Part shown: in pieces, positions 50,611-63,545 of the stretch
Layout: each line of letters begins with the position of its first letter
Position numbering within the stretch: position 1 is the first letter of the stretch
From: Vespa crabro
Taxonomy: Eukaryota > Arthropoda > Insecta > Hymenoptera > Vespidae
Direction: 5' to 3'
Assembly: GCF_910589235.1 (NCBI RefSeq)
Contig: NC_060957.1
Span: forward strand, 1,466,598-1,530,597
Length of the DNA: 64,000 bases
Notes under the pieces: model-generated
What the model saw: the letters and a program-made list of their open reading frames with translations, nothing else
Told to the model about the DNA's origin: nothing
Databases searched by the model: none
Program-made: the position numbers and the translations under genes

Positions 50611-53600
50611 GAAATGTAAAAATATTTCTTAAAAAATGTGTTGTAGTATAATTATAGGCAAGAAGGCTTTTTGATTATTAATTTTTGCAGTTACCATGCA
50701 TTATCTTTTTGCTGGCAAATAATTTATACATAATATATATATATATATATATATAAACTTTAATTTAAGTATTATATTATGAGCCTTTTATTAAACTTAC
50801 ATTGTTTATTATGCTTAAATGAATCAGATAATAACATGTCTATGCACAAATAAACATTTTTTTGCATGTATAATTTTTTTCAGAATACTTAATTTTCCTA
50901 CCCATTTACAAATTTGATTTTGAATAATTATATGAATATTTCAGTTATATTAAGTCAATATTAGAAATAACTTTCAATTTTTAAATATCTTACAATACAT
51001 ATCTATTTTACATGGGTATTGATACATCAAGTATGGGAATTGTATACTAAAGTATTTTGTTAAACATAAATATCTTTATTAAACATTTATATATCTACAT
51101 ATAAAGAGAAATAATCATAAGCCATTAAAAAATCTACTGCTGTATAAATATACAAACCTTCATTTTAATAGCTGCTTCGATATTGGAGACAATATATATT
51201 TACAAAGTAATTAATACATGCACATCTACTACGTGTTGCTTCTTATCAGGGATACTGGATAAATTTGTAGAGACCTTGTCCCTGAAACACTTTCATTAAT
51301 TTGAATTGAGTAATACACTATAAAATAATTACACAAGAAATAGTAATTAGCATGATCTATAAATAGAAGCATCAGATGATAATATAATATATGCTTAGTG
51401 AAATGCAACATACAATTGCAAAAATTGGGAATTTATATAAATTGGTATCATAATAAAGATGTCAATTGTAAAAGAAATAGATAATTTTCAATTAAGTTTA
51501 AAGTTATAACTTTTTTACAAATTGCAATTAAATTAGAGCTTTTGTGTAATGAGTTTTACAATAATATATTTTATTATGGTTTGAGCAAAACATATCTAAA
51601 ATATACCTTTATGTTTTTTAAAAGTACAAAAGTAATCGATATAAATATTATTAATATTATAAATCAACAACATGTAAAATGAAAAATAACATGCAGTATA
51701 TATTATAAGGAGAATAACAATTTCATGGTAATAAATGGAACTACTTAAAAATTAAAAATATAAGTGAAATATTATTAATTTAAATAGATATTACATATAA
51801 AATACAGCTTACATTCATGTAATTCATTTTAATTTTCAAGTTTACTGATTTACAAACATATTAAAAGAGTTATATTGCAATTTTAATTATTCTGTTACAT
51901 TAAATTTTTCAAGTAGAGAAATCTTGGTAAAAGGAAATATAGATTACTCTAAATAAAATATTAGAGTTTGATTTTTCATTTTCTTTATGATAATGATTAA
52001 GAATTATTTGTGCAAGTCATATAAATTTTATTTATATAACTTACAATATTTTAAATTAATTGCAAACTAATATAAGATAATTCTGTAATTGATGGTAAAT
52101 TTCAATAATTTCAGTATAAAAAAAAAAAAATAAACATACAAATTACATATTCAAACCATTATTATAACATATAATAAATCAATTATTGATAATAATTATA
52201 TAATTAAATATTGCATGATATCAAAATGCATTCCTCACAAGAAATGATAAATGAATTTAAAACTTGATACTAAGCTTACCAATAAGTGAATTATAAATTT
52301 AAAAATAATAAAATTTGCATTGACAAATATTTTAGATATATAAAATTGCAAATACCTAATGGAAATTAAATCTTATTGCTAGGCGATTCATAATCAATTA
52401 TAAAGTAACATAATAAAAAACAAGAATCTTTCAGAATATTTTAAACACTACACATTTGAAAATATTGGTTTATCATCTATTTTGTATATATCATCCACTA
52501 ATCTCCAATTGTTTTGCAGGTCCTGTTTTCATTAAAGTTCAACATATAAGATTATGCTGGTAAGAGATTTTATGTCATGGATCCCAATGTTGTTGTTTAC
52601 CCTGCAATGAGCAAGCATCTCTCTAATTGCCTGTTCAGCTCCAAAAAATCTAAAAATAGTTGTGGTGTTTGACGAGAAAGAGCAGAGAAATAAAGGTAAT
52701 GTTGTATTTAGCATTGTTATAATAGCATATGTATATAGAGCATCATATATATCATAGTTCTTTGAATACATATTATCAATAAATGATGAGTAATAAAAAT
52801 AAAGTTTAGCTGTCTCTTTACAACCTTGTTATTGTATAGAGGTTTGTAAATTTGATGAAAGAAATATTCTATGAATGAATCTGCGAGACATAAATAATGA
52901 TCTATTGTGGTAGATACTTAAATATTTTGTAGTAACGCATTCGAAAGTATAATTTTCAACAATTTTAATGAAACATGGGTGCAGTAATATGGTTAATGTT
53001 GGCGATCCCCCGTTCCTCTTTCAGACCTGCTGCTGCACCTGCTAGTTTTAACTTATATTACAGTTATATGTTATGAAGTAAGTGTACATACAGTAGCGTA
53101 ATTAAAACACAGATGTGGACATCATATTGATATTACATTATACTATTAACTTCAATATTCAATAACTAATGTTTCTTATATCTTACATCTAAAATGATGC
53201 ATATCCTACAATATATATATATATATATGTATACATGTGTTTATGTATGTATATAAAAAAACCATAAATTGTAATATAGTATTAATAGAATATAATTGTT
53301 TCTAACGGTGCTTTTAGATAATAATGATTTTATAAAGCGAGCAATTGCAGTAATTTTTTTATAAACATATGAAGGTACAGCAGGCATTAACCACATCCCG
53401 ATGGAAAGCTATTTGAAAACTATCTGAAATAAACAAATAATTATAATAAAAGAGATGACCCTATTATAAAGGGAAATAGAAATTCAAAGGTGTAAAATAT
53501 TTAGTTGTCAATATTATTGAGCACACATTGTATGGAGTTAAGATACTATAGTATATTTTGTATAGACGTACGTGTGTATATATATATATATGTATATATA

Positions 53601-54271
53601 TGCCCCTGAAAGTATCAATAACATTGATTGTGTATATAACGTATCTTCCTTTTTTTCTTACACCATTGATTTTAATTCATTTTAAATAATACATCAATAA
53701 ATATTAAATCAATATAAGTCAAAGTGATTAGAAGTAGTGCTATAAATATAATTTTGATTTATTTATAGAATAAAATAAACATTTATAATAACTTGAAAAT
53801 TTAGATTTTTTTTTCTTTTTATATAAAAAATATACAATAACTACAATTTTTTAAACCATATTTATAAACTGTATTTATTTTATATATTCCAATATTAAAT
53901 ATTTTATATTTTAAAATACAATTACATTTTTTTACAGCACTTTATTACACAATGACTTAAAAACGTAACAATTAAAACTATATCCAAGGAAAGTTGTATG
54001 ATATTTTAATTAAAATTAAAATACTTTCAAAAAATTGCCAGTTATTATTTTTTATAAAGCACTAATACTATAATTTACAATAACAATGTTATTGTTATTG
54101 TAAACATAGTATAACAATGTTATTATTATTATTATTGCTATGAAATGTAAAATATAATAATTGAATATTTATAAACCACTTCTTATATAATTGATATATT
54201 TTATACGCACGAGAAGATCTTACAACTTTCCATTTTGAAAATGTTTGTAAAAATAAAAAATATTTACTTAC
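50611..54271. other. Convergent region: GMPR 3' UTR and probable spliced 3' UTR of the Psi gene
   Basis: GMPR ends with an AATAAA near 50846. From about 52480 to 53430 the sequence is less repetitive, and the minus strand has exon-like pieces. An acceptor (TTTGTTTATTTCAG) opens a segment at 53423, and another opens one at 53038 that reads AAGLKEERGIANINHITAPM to a stop at 52965. These could be 3' UTR exons or alternative last exons of the Psi gene, which has a donor just after its stop. I recognise no independent gene. Confidence 0.35.
54074..54104. repeat. Perfect 14-nt inverted repeat (hairpin)
   Basis: TTTACAATAACAAT, a three-base GTT loop, then the exact complement. It lies in the presumed 3' UTR intron of the Psi gene. 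It is close to a simple ATT/AAC repeat, so it may be only a by-product of repeat growth. Confidence 0.8.
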
Positions 54272-54294
54272 AGCTTATATTTTCCTCTGGAAGT
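54272..54294 (-). other. Psi: Psi 3' UTR start with splice donor
   Basis: The transcript runs 23 nt past the stop to AAGCT and then meets a consensus GTAAGTAAAT donor. Because the exon junction would lie less than 50 nt past the stop, the normal mRNA should not trigger nonsense-mediated decay. A strong downstream acceptor candidate lies at 53424-53436. Confidence 0.55.
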
Positions 54295-57200
54295 TTAATT
54301 ATCAGAACTGGACTGCGAGTAAGGATAGTTTTGATAATTAGTAGGAAAAGTTGGATTTTGTTGCCCCGATTGTGGTTGACTTGTAGACCCTGCACCTGCT
54401 GCATAATAACCAGTCGGAGCTGAGCCTGCATTCATTCCTGGATAACTACCATAAGCTTGTGGAAATGTGTTTGGTGTACTACCAGGTGGTCCAGCCGATT
54501 GATTCTGCATAGCTGGTTGCATTTGAGGTTGTGTCATTTGATTCCCTTGTATTCCCAACTATAATAATAAAAATGAATTTATATGTAAATAACATTTCTA
54601 TGCTCAGTATCTAATATATTCAATAATAAGCACATAAGATATAGAAAGTTCAAATTATAGATAGACATATACGAATATTTTCGAGTATTACATACCTTGC
54701 CTGCTTTCATTTGTGCTTCTATTGCTTCAGCTTCTTTTATTTTACCGATACTTCTATAATATTCAGCCCATTGAGCACTATAATCAGCTTGACCTCCATT
54801 TTGAGAAGCACCCGTTTGCTGCTGTTGTGTTTGTTGTTGTTGTTGACCAGGCGTAGAAGCTGTTGCCGTTGCAGGATTCGATTGATTTTGTGCACTTCCT
54901 AAAATACAAAATATTATTAAATTTCTTTTGTCATTAACGATGACTTTGTAAATTTAATAAAAAAATTTACCTGCTTGTTGATTATGATCTTGTTTTCCTT
55001 GCTTTGCTTGTTGTTCTATCATATCTGCTTCTCTATGCATACCAAGAGACCGATAATATTCTGCCCATTGTGCGCTATAATCGGGCTGACCTGTTTGTGG
55101 ATTAACTTGAACAGGTGCTTGACTAGCATTACCTATTAAAATAATGATTTGGTAGATTACAAAATATTCTTTCCTGTTTCATTGATATCTTACCTGCATC
55201 ACTAGATTGAGGTTGACTGGGCCATGCTTGATATCCTGTTCCAGCATTCCAACTGGGATTATAACCAATTGCTCCTTGTGCACCTGTGAAAGAAGTACCA
55301 GTTGGTCCCTATAATCAAAAGAAAAATATTCAACTTCTTTATTTCCAAAATATTTTTTATTTTCATTTGAAAGAGTATAAAAAATATTATTCATACCATT
55401 CCTAATTTTTCACTAAATATCCTTTTAGCATGCTCCACTTGTTCAGGATTGCCACGAATTATAAAAATTTTTTCACTTTCATTACTTTGATTCCGCCTAT
55501 CTAATTCACAATGAGCCCCTGTCTGTTGATTTATCTGCTTAATGGTTTCACCACCTAATAAAAGTTATTTAAAATCAATTTAAATAGAATATCATTTAAA
55601 TGATCAATTTAAATAGAATTTATTATGACTGTATTTAATTTACCTTTTCCAATTATAATGCCACATTTTGAAGAAGGTACAGTAAACGTAGTTTCTATTT
55701 TATCCTGCATAGGACCACCTTGACGTCTGTCCCAAGTACCATATTCAGTTGGATTTCTACCGGTTCCAAATCCATTTCCCCTTGGACCACTTCTGGTACC
55801 CATATTACTTCTCCCATCATCTCTTCTCTGCAGTAATGTAAGTTAAATATAAACATTATAAATAAAAGTATAATATATACAAATTATATGAAATTTACCA
55901 TTACACTATCTATAAGTTCTTGGATACGCTGACGCGCTTGTTCTACAGCTTGATGTTTCCCAGATAAGAGACATTTTCTATCTCCTGGGCCATCCTCTCT
56001 ACCTTGTTGAAATTGAACTCGTGCTCCTGTTTCTGCTTGAATCTTTTTTATCATATCGCCTCCTTTGCCAATAACGACGCCTACCGCAGCTCTCGGAACT
56101 AATACCTAAATCAGTAAATAATTGTAAAGAAATTTATATTTTATTAATTAATGATACTTCCGTTTTTTAATCAAATAAGAAAAATAACCAATAAATAAAT
56201 TCATAAATTATTTAATTTCTATATAGAAAGGATTATTATACCTCAACTCCATCATTACTAGTAGAGGCATGACTAAAATTACTATCACTAGTATAATTTC
56301 CTCCCCTGTCGCCACCTCTTGCACCTCTGTGAAACATTTGCATTTCCTTTTCGGCTATAAGCTCATAGACTAATTGCTTGGCATATTCTACTTTCTGGGG
56401 ATCCCCAGTTATTCTGTTAGAATTAATAACATACTATATTCAATCCTTCTTATAGAAATAATGATAATGCATCAATGTGAAACTGATTTTAATATTAGCA
56501 TTACCTTAGAGGTTTTTCTTGTTCTTGTGAAGGCCCTTCTTGAATAACAACCATTTTTGCTCCTGATTTTTCTTGCAGTTGTTTTATTGTTTCTCCTCCT
56601 TTTCCAATTATCAATCCAACTTTTGGACCCGGAATCATAATTTCTACAAAACCGGGATGTCCTATCATTCCTCCACTACTCCCACTCATATTTATATCTC
56701 CAATTCCTTCTGTTCTACTTCTTTGGTTCACAATTGAAAGCACCAATTCTTTCGCTCGGCTGAAACAAATGTAAGTTAAAAGTGCAATACAATCGCGGAT
56801 TCTTTTTTATATCGAAATTCTCTAATACTATACAGCAATATAATTTGTTTGCAACACATAAAATGTCTACTATGTGATGAAATATGATAAACCATAATTG
56901 GTTTTACTTTCATTTTCAGGTTTATGTTTAAACTTTTCATAGAAATGTACAATAAAATCAAACTTCAGATATAAATATTATAACCACAGATATAAGCAGT
57001 TTTTTAAATAAATAAAAATTCAATTTTCTTCCAGTTGCGAACAACACGTCCCCATGCATATCCTATCCTCCTTCCTTCCTTCTCTCCATACCCTATTGAA
57101 AGCAAAAAACTATTAGTAAATACAAAAGCATTAAACCAAAATCCACAACTCATGGATCACTTTCTATGACTGAAATTCTGATGCATGTGCAAAGTCGAAT

Positions 57201-59035
57201 CTGTGCCCATTATTCACATCCTGGAGCTATATAATGGTTCTGTAAAACACTTGGTAACTTTAATATGCAAAAGCGTAAGTTGTACAATTATAAAATGCAT
57301 GTCAGCATGAAGTGATAGCATACCATAGTAAAATAAATACATACAAACTATATATCATCAGATTAAATTATGCTTAGAGCACATGTTCTAGTACAATCAG
57401 TACAAAACCTTGAAATTTTCTAATATTATGGTTATATTAAGAATTTGTTTTCCATAAATATTTTATAAAAATAGGTGATAGTTTCAGGTATATTTAGGAA
57501 GTTGCATAAAAAGGGGAATAGGTGAAACATTCCTAGTTTAATCATAGAATTATATGATTTCAACTTGAATATAAAAATTCAGGAGGATAGCAGATTTGCT
57601 TGGCTTCATTATAAATATCTTAAAATTTCTTTCACCAGCTGTAATTATGCTGCAAGAGCATTTTCTTTTCTTTTCCTTTTTTCTTTTTTTTTTTTTAAAT
57701 GTGTTATATGTGCAATATATAGCATTTAACTACACTAAAGGTTTGTAAATGTAACTCAATATGATTAATGGTGATAGACCCTTTTCCGTTGTGTCAAGAT
57801 ATAATAACAAAATGGGATTGCATTGCATACAAAATAGATGAAAATAATGAAATAAGAAGGGAAAAACAAGTTACTTGACAGCTTCTCGTGAACCAGTTAG
57901 TGTGCAAACTCGTTCAGGTAGTCCACCTTCTGGAGCCATTTGTATTTTACATCCTGTCTCACTTTGTAATCTGGTTATTTGCTCTCCACCTCTGCCAATT
58001 ACTGTAAAAATAGTACTATGAATTATGGATTTAACTTAAGGGTAATATATGAAAAAGCAAAGTGATTAAACATGTTACAAATACATTCATTTCTATAAAA
58101 AATAGTGATCTCCTTCAAATAATTATCATATTGATATGTTACTTACTTAAACCAACCATTTTATCTGGAACTCTGATATCTTCATTGCAAATACCTCCCA
58201 TACCACCTATTGGAGTAGATGAAGATGTTTGTGATCCTACTTTAGTTGTTGCTTGATTAGATCCTTCCCCAATAGAACTATTACTTGTAGGTCCACCACG
58301 AAGTCCTATTAATGGATCTGCTACTAATGCTGCCATTTTCTTTGCTTCAGGTTCTGTTTTATATATTTTATTATAACAAATGTATATATATTAAAACAAA
58401 AAATTAATCATATGTCCTATAATCATTGTATGATTTTTCAATAATAATAATATTAATTTTCAATTGTTTAAAAATGTTGTTAGAAAATACCAAAATTGGA
58501 CATTACCTGTACTATCTTCAAGAGGACGTTTTAACTTAGAATCTTGAATATTTTGCAGACTAACAGGATTAATTTTTGCTGCTATCTATAAAGAAAAATT
58601 ATAAAAAAATAACTTTTAAAAATTCATTTTTATTTTTCTCTTATTTAAAAACAAAATGTACGACTCAATACAAATGAACTTTAGGATAAAGCAGGTAGTA
58701 TCAATTATATACGTTTCAACATGGAAGAAGAATATATATAACGATATTTGTAATAATATTGATATACTTACATTAGTAATGATCAAAGTAATTAATATAA
58801 CATTTACGAGAATATAATAGAACTTTTTTAATATAATAAACATACATAGATGTAACGTTGGAATGTTTAGTGAAATATTACATTTTCCAAATTCAATAAA
58901 ATTAATTATATATATATGATAGATTAAAATAATATTAAAATTAATATTTACCTGCTTTGCTCGTTGCAAAGCTGCCGCAAATGCGGAGCTTTGGCTGAAA
59001 TTTTGAGGCGGAGCGACCGCTGAATAATCACTCAT
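54295..59035 (-). CDS. Psi: P-element somatic inhibitor / FUBP-type four-KH RNA-binding protein
   Basis: Thirteen minus-strand coding exons: 58952-59035, 58507-58585, 58147-58353, 57875-58001, 56505-56759, 56242-56413, 55899-56105, 55644-55827, 55397-55554, 55194-55308, 54971-55132, 54696-54898 and 54295-54558; 738 residues. Four KH domains, each with an intact GxxG loop (GRGG, GKGG, GKGG, GKGG), lie at about 108-175, 200-270, 306-375 and 421-490. A Gln/Gly/Asn-rich tail carries two DYSAQWAEYYR repeats (about 547 and 622); in Drosophila Psi these contact U1-70K to control splicing. A poly-Q stretch separates them. In vertebrates the relatives FUBP1/KHSRP act in transcription and mRNA decay. 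A donor 23 nt after the stop indicates a spliced 3' UTR. Confidence 0.95.
56760..57874 (-). other. Psi: Psi intron between KH1 exons with a candidate poison/alternative exon
   Basis: Much of this 1.1-kb intron (about 57000-57330) is not low-complexity, unlike most introns here. On the minus strand, TTTTGCTTTCAATAG is a good acceptor ending at 57093. It opens a very purine-rich segment starting at 57092, which in phase with the upstream exon reads VWREGRKEDRICMG and on to a TGA at 57020-57022. No single donor is compelling, so it could be a terminal exon. No database comparison was possible. Confidence 0.4.
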
Positions 59036-60755
59036 TGTGAAACATGAAGTTGTCGAACGTTATACTAAAATAAATAATTTCTACGAGTGAATTGTCTCTA
59101 ACAAAATTGAGCAATTCACTCCCTTAACATTTAGTTTTATATATAAATTGAACTATTACAAATATTTGATTAAAATTCTTTTCACGGTATACAATGCTAC
59201 AAAACGAAGGTTTAAGGGTGAAAGAACTGTACTTTTTCGGGAAACGACAGAGCGCAAGCGTCAGTCATTAAACAGATAAAAATATATAGATGGTAATACG
59301 CTTTTGTAAATTGTGAGAGAAAATTATTATGAAAACGAGTCATTATACATATGTACGAATGAAAAATTAATATTTTTCAAATTATTTGAAATTATTTAAT
59401 TTTGTCATTATTCGTAAAATTTAATCCCTTTCTTTTCTAAACGTACACTCGATAATATTCTTCTGATATTTAAATTAAATTATTGCTGATCTATTGAATT
59501 TACAAAGATGCATTTTTATCTCACTTTGAATTTCTTAAATTTTTTAATTGTATTTACATGTACATATTATATATTTATTTTAAATAAATTATTAAAATGG
59601 ATTAATTTCATATTTTCGAAATTAACTTTAGGACTGTGCACAACTATATGTACTTTCTAAATCTTAGAAAAAAGTTTTCTCTTTTTCGTAATATTGATGT
59701 CCAAGGTGATTGGCTTACTACAACCCATTTTTAAATTAAAGAATTTTGTCCCTCTAATGTTAATCCCTTAAACTTTTTATTCGCCATTATAATTTGAACA
59801 TCATATCATTATTCATTTTATGAACTTAGTTTAATAACTACACTTATTTTATTTATTTTACATCATGTTTAACGTTAAGATGTTTCAAGTATACATGTCA
59901 CTTTGAACAACATCTTAGTAATAGTATTTGATCAATTGATTGAAATTTGGAAAAACAAACATTTTTACATTTCGCGAAAATGTTTTATAAAATTTCAATA
60001 GTATCAGTTTAGATATTTTTATATTAATTTTAGCTTTTAATGAAAATTATGTATTAAATCATAGAATAAAAAAATTATATTTTAAAAATAATATCAATTT
60101 GCTTAAAATTATAAATAAAATATTTTACAAAAGTATACTGTACAATTTGGACAGTATTAATTCGGCTATTACATTAAAATTTTTACATAAAAGTGTTTAT
60201 TGTCAAATAGGCGCCATATTCAAGATTTGTAAACAATCAATTTGAAATTTTAAACAGCACTTTGCGTAATGGTATACCATCTATAGACGTAACATTTTGT
60301 AAACATATATACGGTTATATACATATACATTAGAAAACGTTATGATTCGTGTAGAACTTCAAATAAACTTGAAGAATTATATTTCTATCAAAATGTATAA
60401 CGATGCAGTGTTTTTCGTTATGATGATCGCATAAAATATTTCTGCGATCATATCTATAAAATAAATGGTTAATTTTGATTAGGTTAGAATTTGTATATTA
60501 TCATGTGATGCTGTGCTCTGTTACTATTTGTAATTGGTTGAATTGATCTTTATTTGTATAATTTTTATCTCGTGGAATGTTGCGCAATATTGCCATATCA
60601 CAGAATAGTTCTTTAAAGTTATTATTGATTTTGAATTTATTGATAGTTATTACTTAAAATCACAGTAATTGTGATTCATGCATTTTTAAATAATGTGTTG
60701 AATATTGATTTTTATATATATTTTATAATTTTTGTTGTGATTTTATCAAACTATA
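59036..60755. promoter_or_regulatory. Divergent intergenic region between Psi and glutathione synthetase
   Basis: The 1.7-kb region separates start codons pointing in opposite directions. Less AT-rich pockets lie at about 59200-59275 (upstream of Psi) and about 60205-60260, which includes AGGCGCCATATT (containing the GCCAT core of Pho/YY1-type sites). No TATA box is clear. There is no other gene. Confidence 0.4.
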
Positions 60756-63209
60756 ATGAGTACATTCCAGTTACAACCTTGTGTAGATCTTGATCTTTCA
60801 AAGAAAGAGTTGCAAGATCTTATAGATAAAGCCAAAGATTGGGCAATAATGCACGGTATGTATTCTCAGAAAAAAAAAATAATTACAATACTTATTATTA
60901 CAAGATTTTGGAATATTTCAGGTATTAACATGAGATCAAAGCAAAATTTTAATAAAAGTCAAGTACAAATTGCACCTTTTGCTTTATTACCTTCAAGCTT
61001 TCCAAAGAAGTGTTTTGAAAGAGCAAAAAATATACAAGTATTATTAAATGAAATTATGCATAAAGTAGCACATGATGATAATTTTATTAGACATACTTTA
61101 AAAGGGTAAGTGATATTATAATCGTATAAAGCTTTGAGTTTATATTTTCCAATTCATTATTTACTAAAAATACATGTGTGTGTGTATGTATGTGGTATAT
61201 ATATATATATATATGTACATTTATATTATATATATATATATACATACATATATATGTTTCAGAACAATTGAGGTTGATGATTTTACTGCAAGGTTATTCA
61301 ATATATATGAAACAGTTTATAAGGAAGGATTTGCACAAGTAAAAAAAATTATACATAGTGTTTATTAAATAGTATAACGATTTTTCAAATATAAAATGTT
61401 TTTCTTGTATTTTATTAACAATTGTTAATGATTTTTTTTTACAGGATATTAGTCTTGGATTGCTTAGATCTGATTATTTATTACATAATGGTATTGATAA
61501 AGAGATTAAACAAGTGGAATTAAATACAATTGCGTCTAGCTTTGCTGGTCTGTCTACGATTATTACGGAATATCATAGGTATTTTATGTCATTATATAAT
61601 GTTTTTATATTTTATAAAAAATAGATATTTACATAATTTGTTTTATTTATTTTTTTTTAGATATATTTTAATGGAATTAGGACATGCAGATAAATTAGAA
61701 TTTGTAAGTTTCTTCTTTAAAAGAAGATTATAATAATAATTATATCATAGATCATATTATGGTTAATTATGTATTATTAATTTAATTATTTTGTATTGGT
61801 TTAAAGCTACCATTGAATAATCCTGTTATTGGACTTTGTAAAGGATTAACTCAAGCATGGTCATTATACAATGACAATAGGTAAGTGTATATCCTTTTTT
61901 TTTTATATGATATTTATAATTGTTGTATATAAACAATAATATTAATAAATGTATATTATCGATTAATTTCAGGGCTGTGATATTGATTGTTGTTGAAGAT
62001 ATTACCTATAATATAAGTGATCAAAGATTTCATGAATTTGAAATAAGGAAGTTAAATCCTGCTATTAAGGTTATCAGAAGAAGTTTAAACACTCTGGTAC
62101 TTGATGCACAATTAGGATCTAATAAAGAATTAATTGTGTGAGTATATATTTTTATTTTACTATTTAATCAATTTTAATTTACATATTAAAGATAAATATC
62201 AATTTCGTACAAATTAATATTTAAAAATATTTTTAGAGATAATCTAGTAGTTGCTGTAGTATACTTTAGATCTGGTTACGAACTTCAGGCATATCCTACT
62301 GAGAAGGAATGGGCTGTACGTTTACTTATAGAACGCTCTAAAGCTATAAAATGTCCATCAATACAATATCATTTAGCAGGAACTAAAAAAGTGTGTTAAA
62401 TTTTTAATTAAAAGTTTTATAGTGGTTATATATTTTTAGTATTGAATTTAAAGATAAATTTTTTTTTTAATTTTCACAGATTCAACAAGCTTTAGTTGAA
62501 CCAAATGTATTAAACATGTTTATAAAGGAACCTTCTTCTGTGGCAAAACTTCAAGAAATATTCACTGGTTTATATTCATTGGACTTTGTAAGTATGTGTA
62601 TTATATATAATAATATTATATATATATACAATAATAATTGTATTATCATATATAATAGCATAATACTCATAACTTTTTTTACTTTTAAAAATATAAATTA
62701 TATGTTAACATAATAGAATGTAGAAGCAGAGCAAATCATAACAAAAGCTATACAGGAACCTGAAAAGTATGTTCTTAAGCCACAACGTGAAGGTGGTGGT
62801 AACAATCTATACAATGAAAACGTCAAAACATATTTAACAAAAATGAGAAATTCAAAGGAGCGCACTGCATGGATTCTTATGGACCGTATTAATCCTCCTT
62901 CACAAAAGAATTATCTTATCAGTCCAAATGATATAAACTATCAGTTATCTGATGTTATATCAGAGCTCGGTATATATGGAGTAATTATAGGGTAAGTTTA
63001 TGTCATATTTACTTATTAGTTTTTCTTTTTGTTATTGACGTAATGCATTGATTAATATTACTTTTTATTTATATATTTTTAGAAATCATACAGATATATT
63101 ATATAATGAAGAAGCTGGTCATATTCTAAGAACTAAGATGTCAACTGAAAATGAAGGAGGCATTATTGCAGGTGTTGGAGTTTTAGATAGTCCTTATTTA
63201 GTAACATAA
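60756..63209 (+). CDS. Gss: Glutathione synthetase
   Basis: Eleven coding exons: 60756-60855, 60922-61105, 61263-61338, 61445-61578, 61661-61703, 61807-61880, 61973-62137, 62237-62390, 62480-62587, 62717-62991 and 63083-63209; 479 residues, against 474 in human. The enzyme is a cytosolic ATP-grasp ligase joining gamma-glutamylcysteine and glycine, the last step of glutathione synthesis. Signatures include DWAIMHGINMR at the N-terminus, ARLFNIYETVYKEG, LRSDYLLH, VYFRSGYELQAYP, the glycine-rich loop REGGGNNLYNENV, and the C-terminal GGIIAGVGVLDSPY that closes over substrate. The donor at 62391 is GTGTGT, weaker than the rest. Intron 1 is 66 nt and open in frame, so its retention would add 22 residues. 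An AATAAA lies near 63380. Confidence 0.96.
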
Positions 63210-63474
63210 TATAAAAGCAATAATTATAGATATTATTGAGTTATAAATGTTACAGAAAAGAATTTTTTAGTTTTATAAATTGATTTAGTCATAAATGTTT
63301 GCTTAAATGCATATACAAAATATTTCTATTTGTTTAAGAAAATGCATATAATATATATACGTAAATAATTTATGAAATTAAATAAAAGAGATATGTTTAT
63401 AATCTATGAAATTAAATAAAACAATATATTGTTTAAGCAGGTGTTGGGTGTTAAGAAGAATGATAAAAAGATAT

Positions 63475-63545
<71 letters not shown>

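Noticed and set aside
52532..52771. A 79-residue minus-strand frame
   Set aside because: No domain recognised; it lies where spliced 3' UTR of the Psi gene is likely, so it is not called as a gene.
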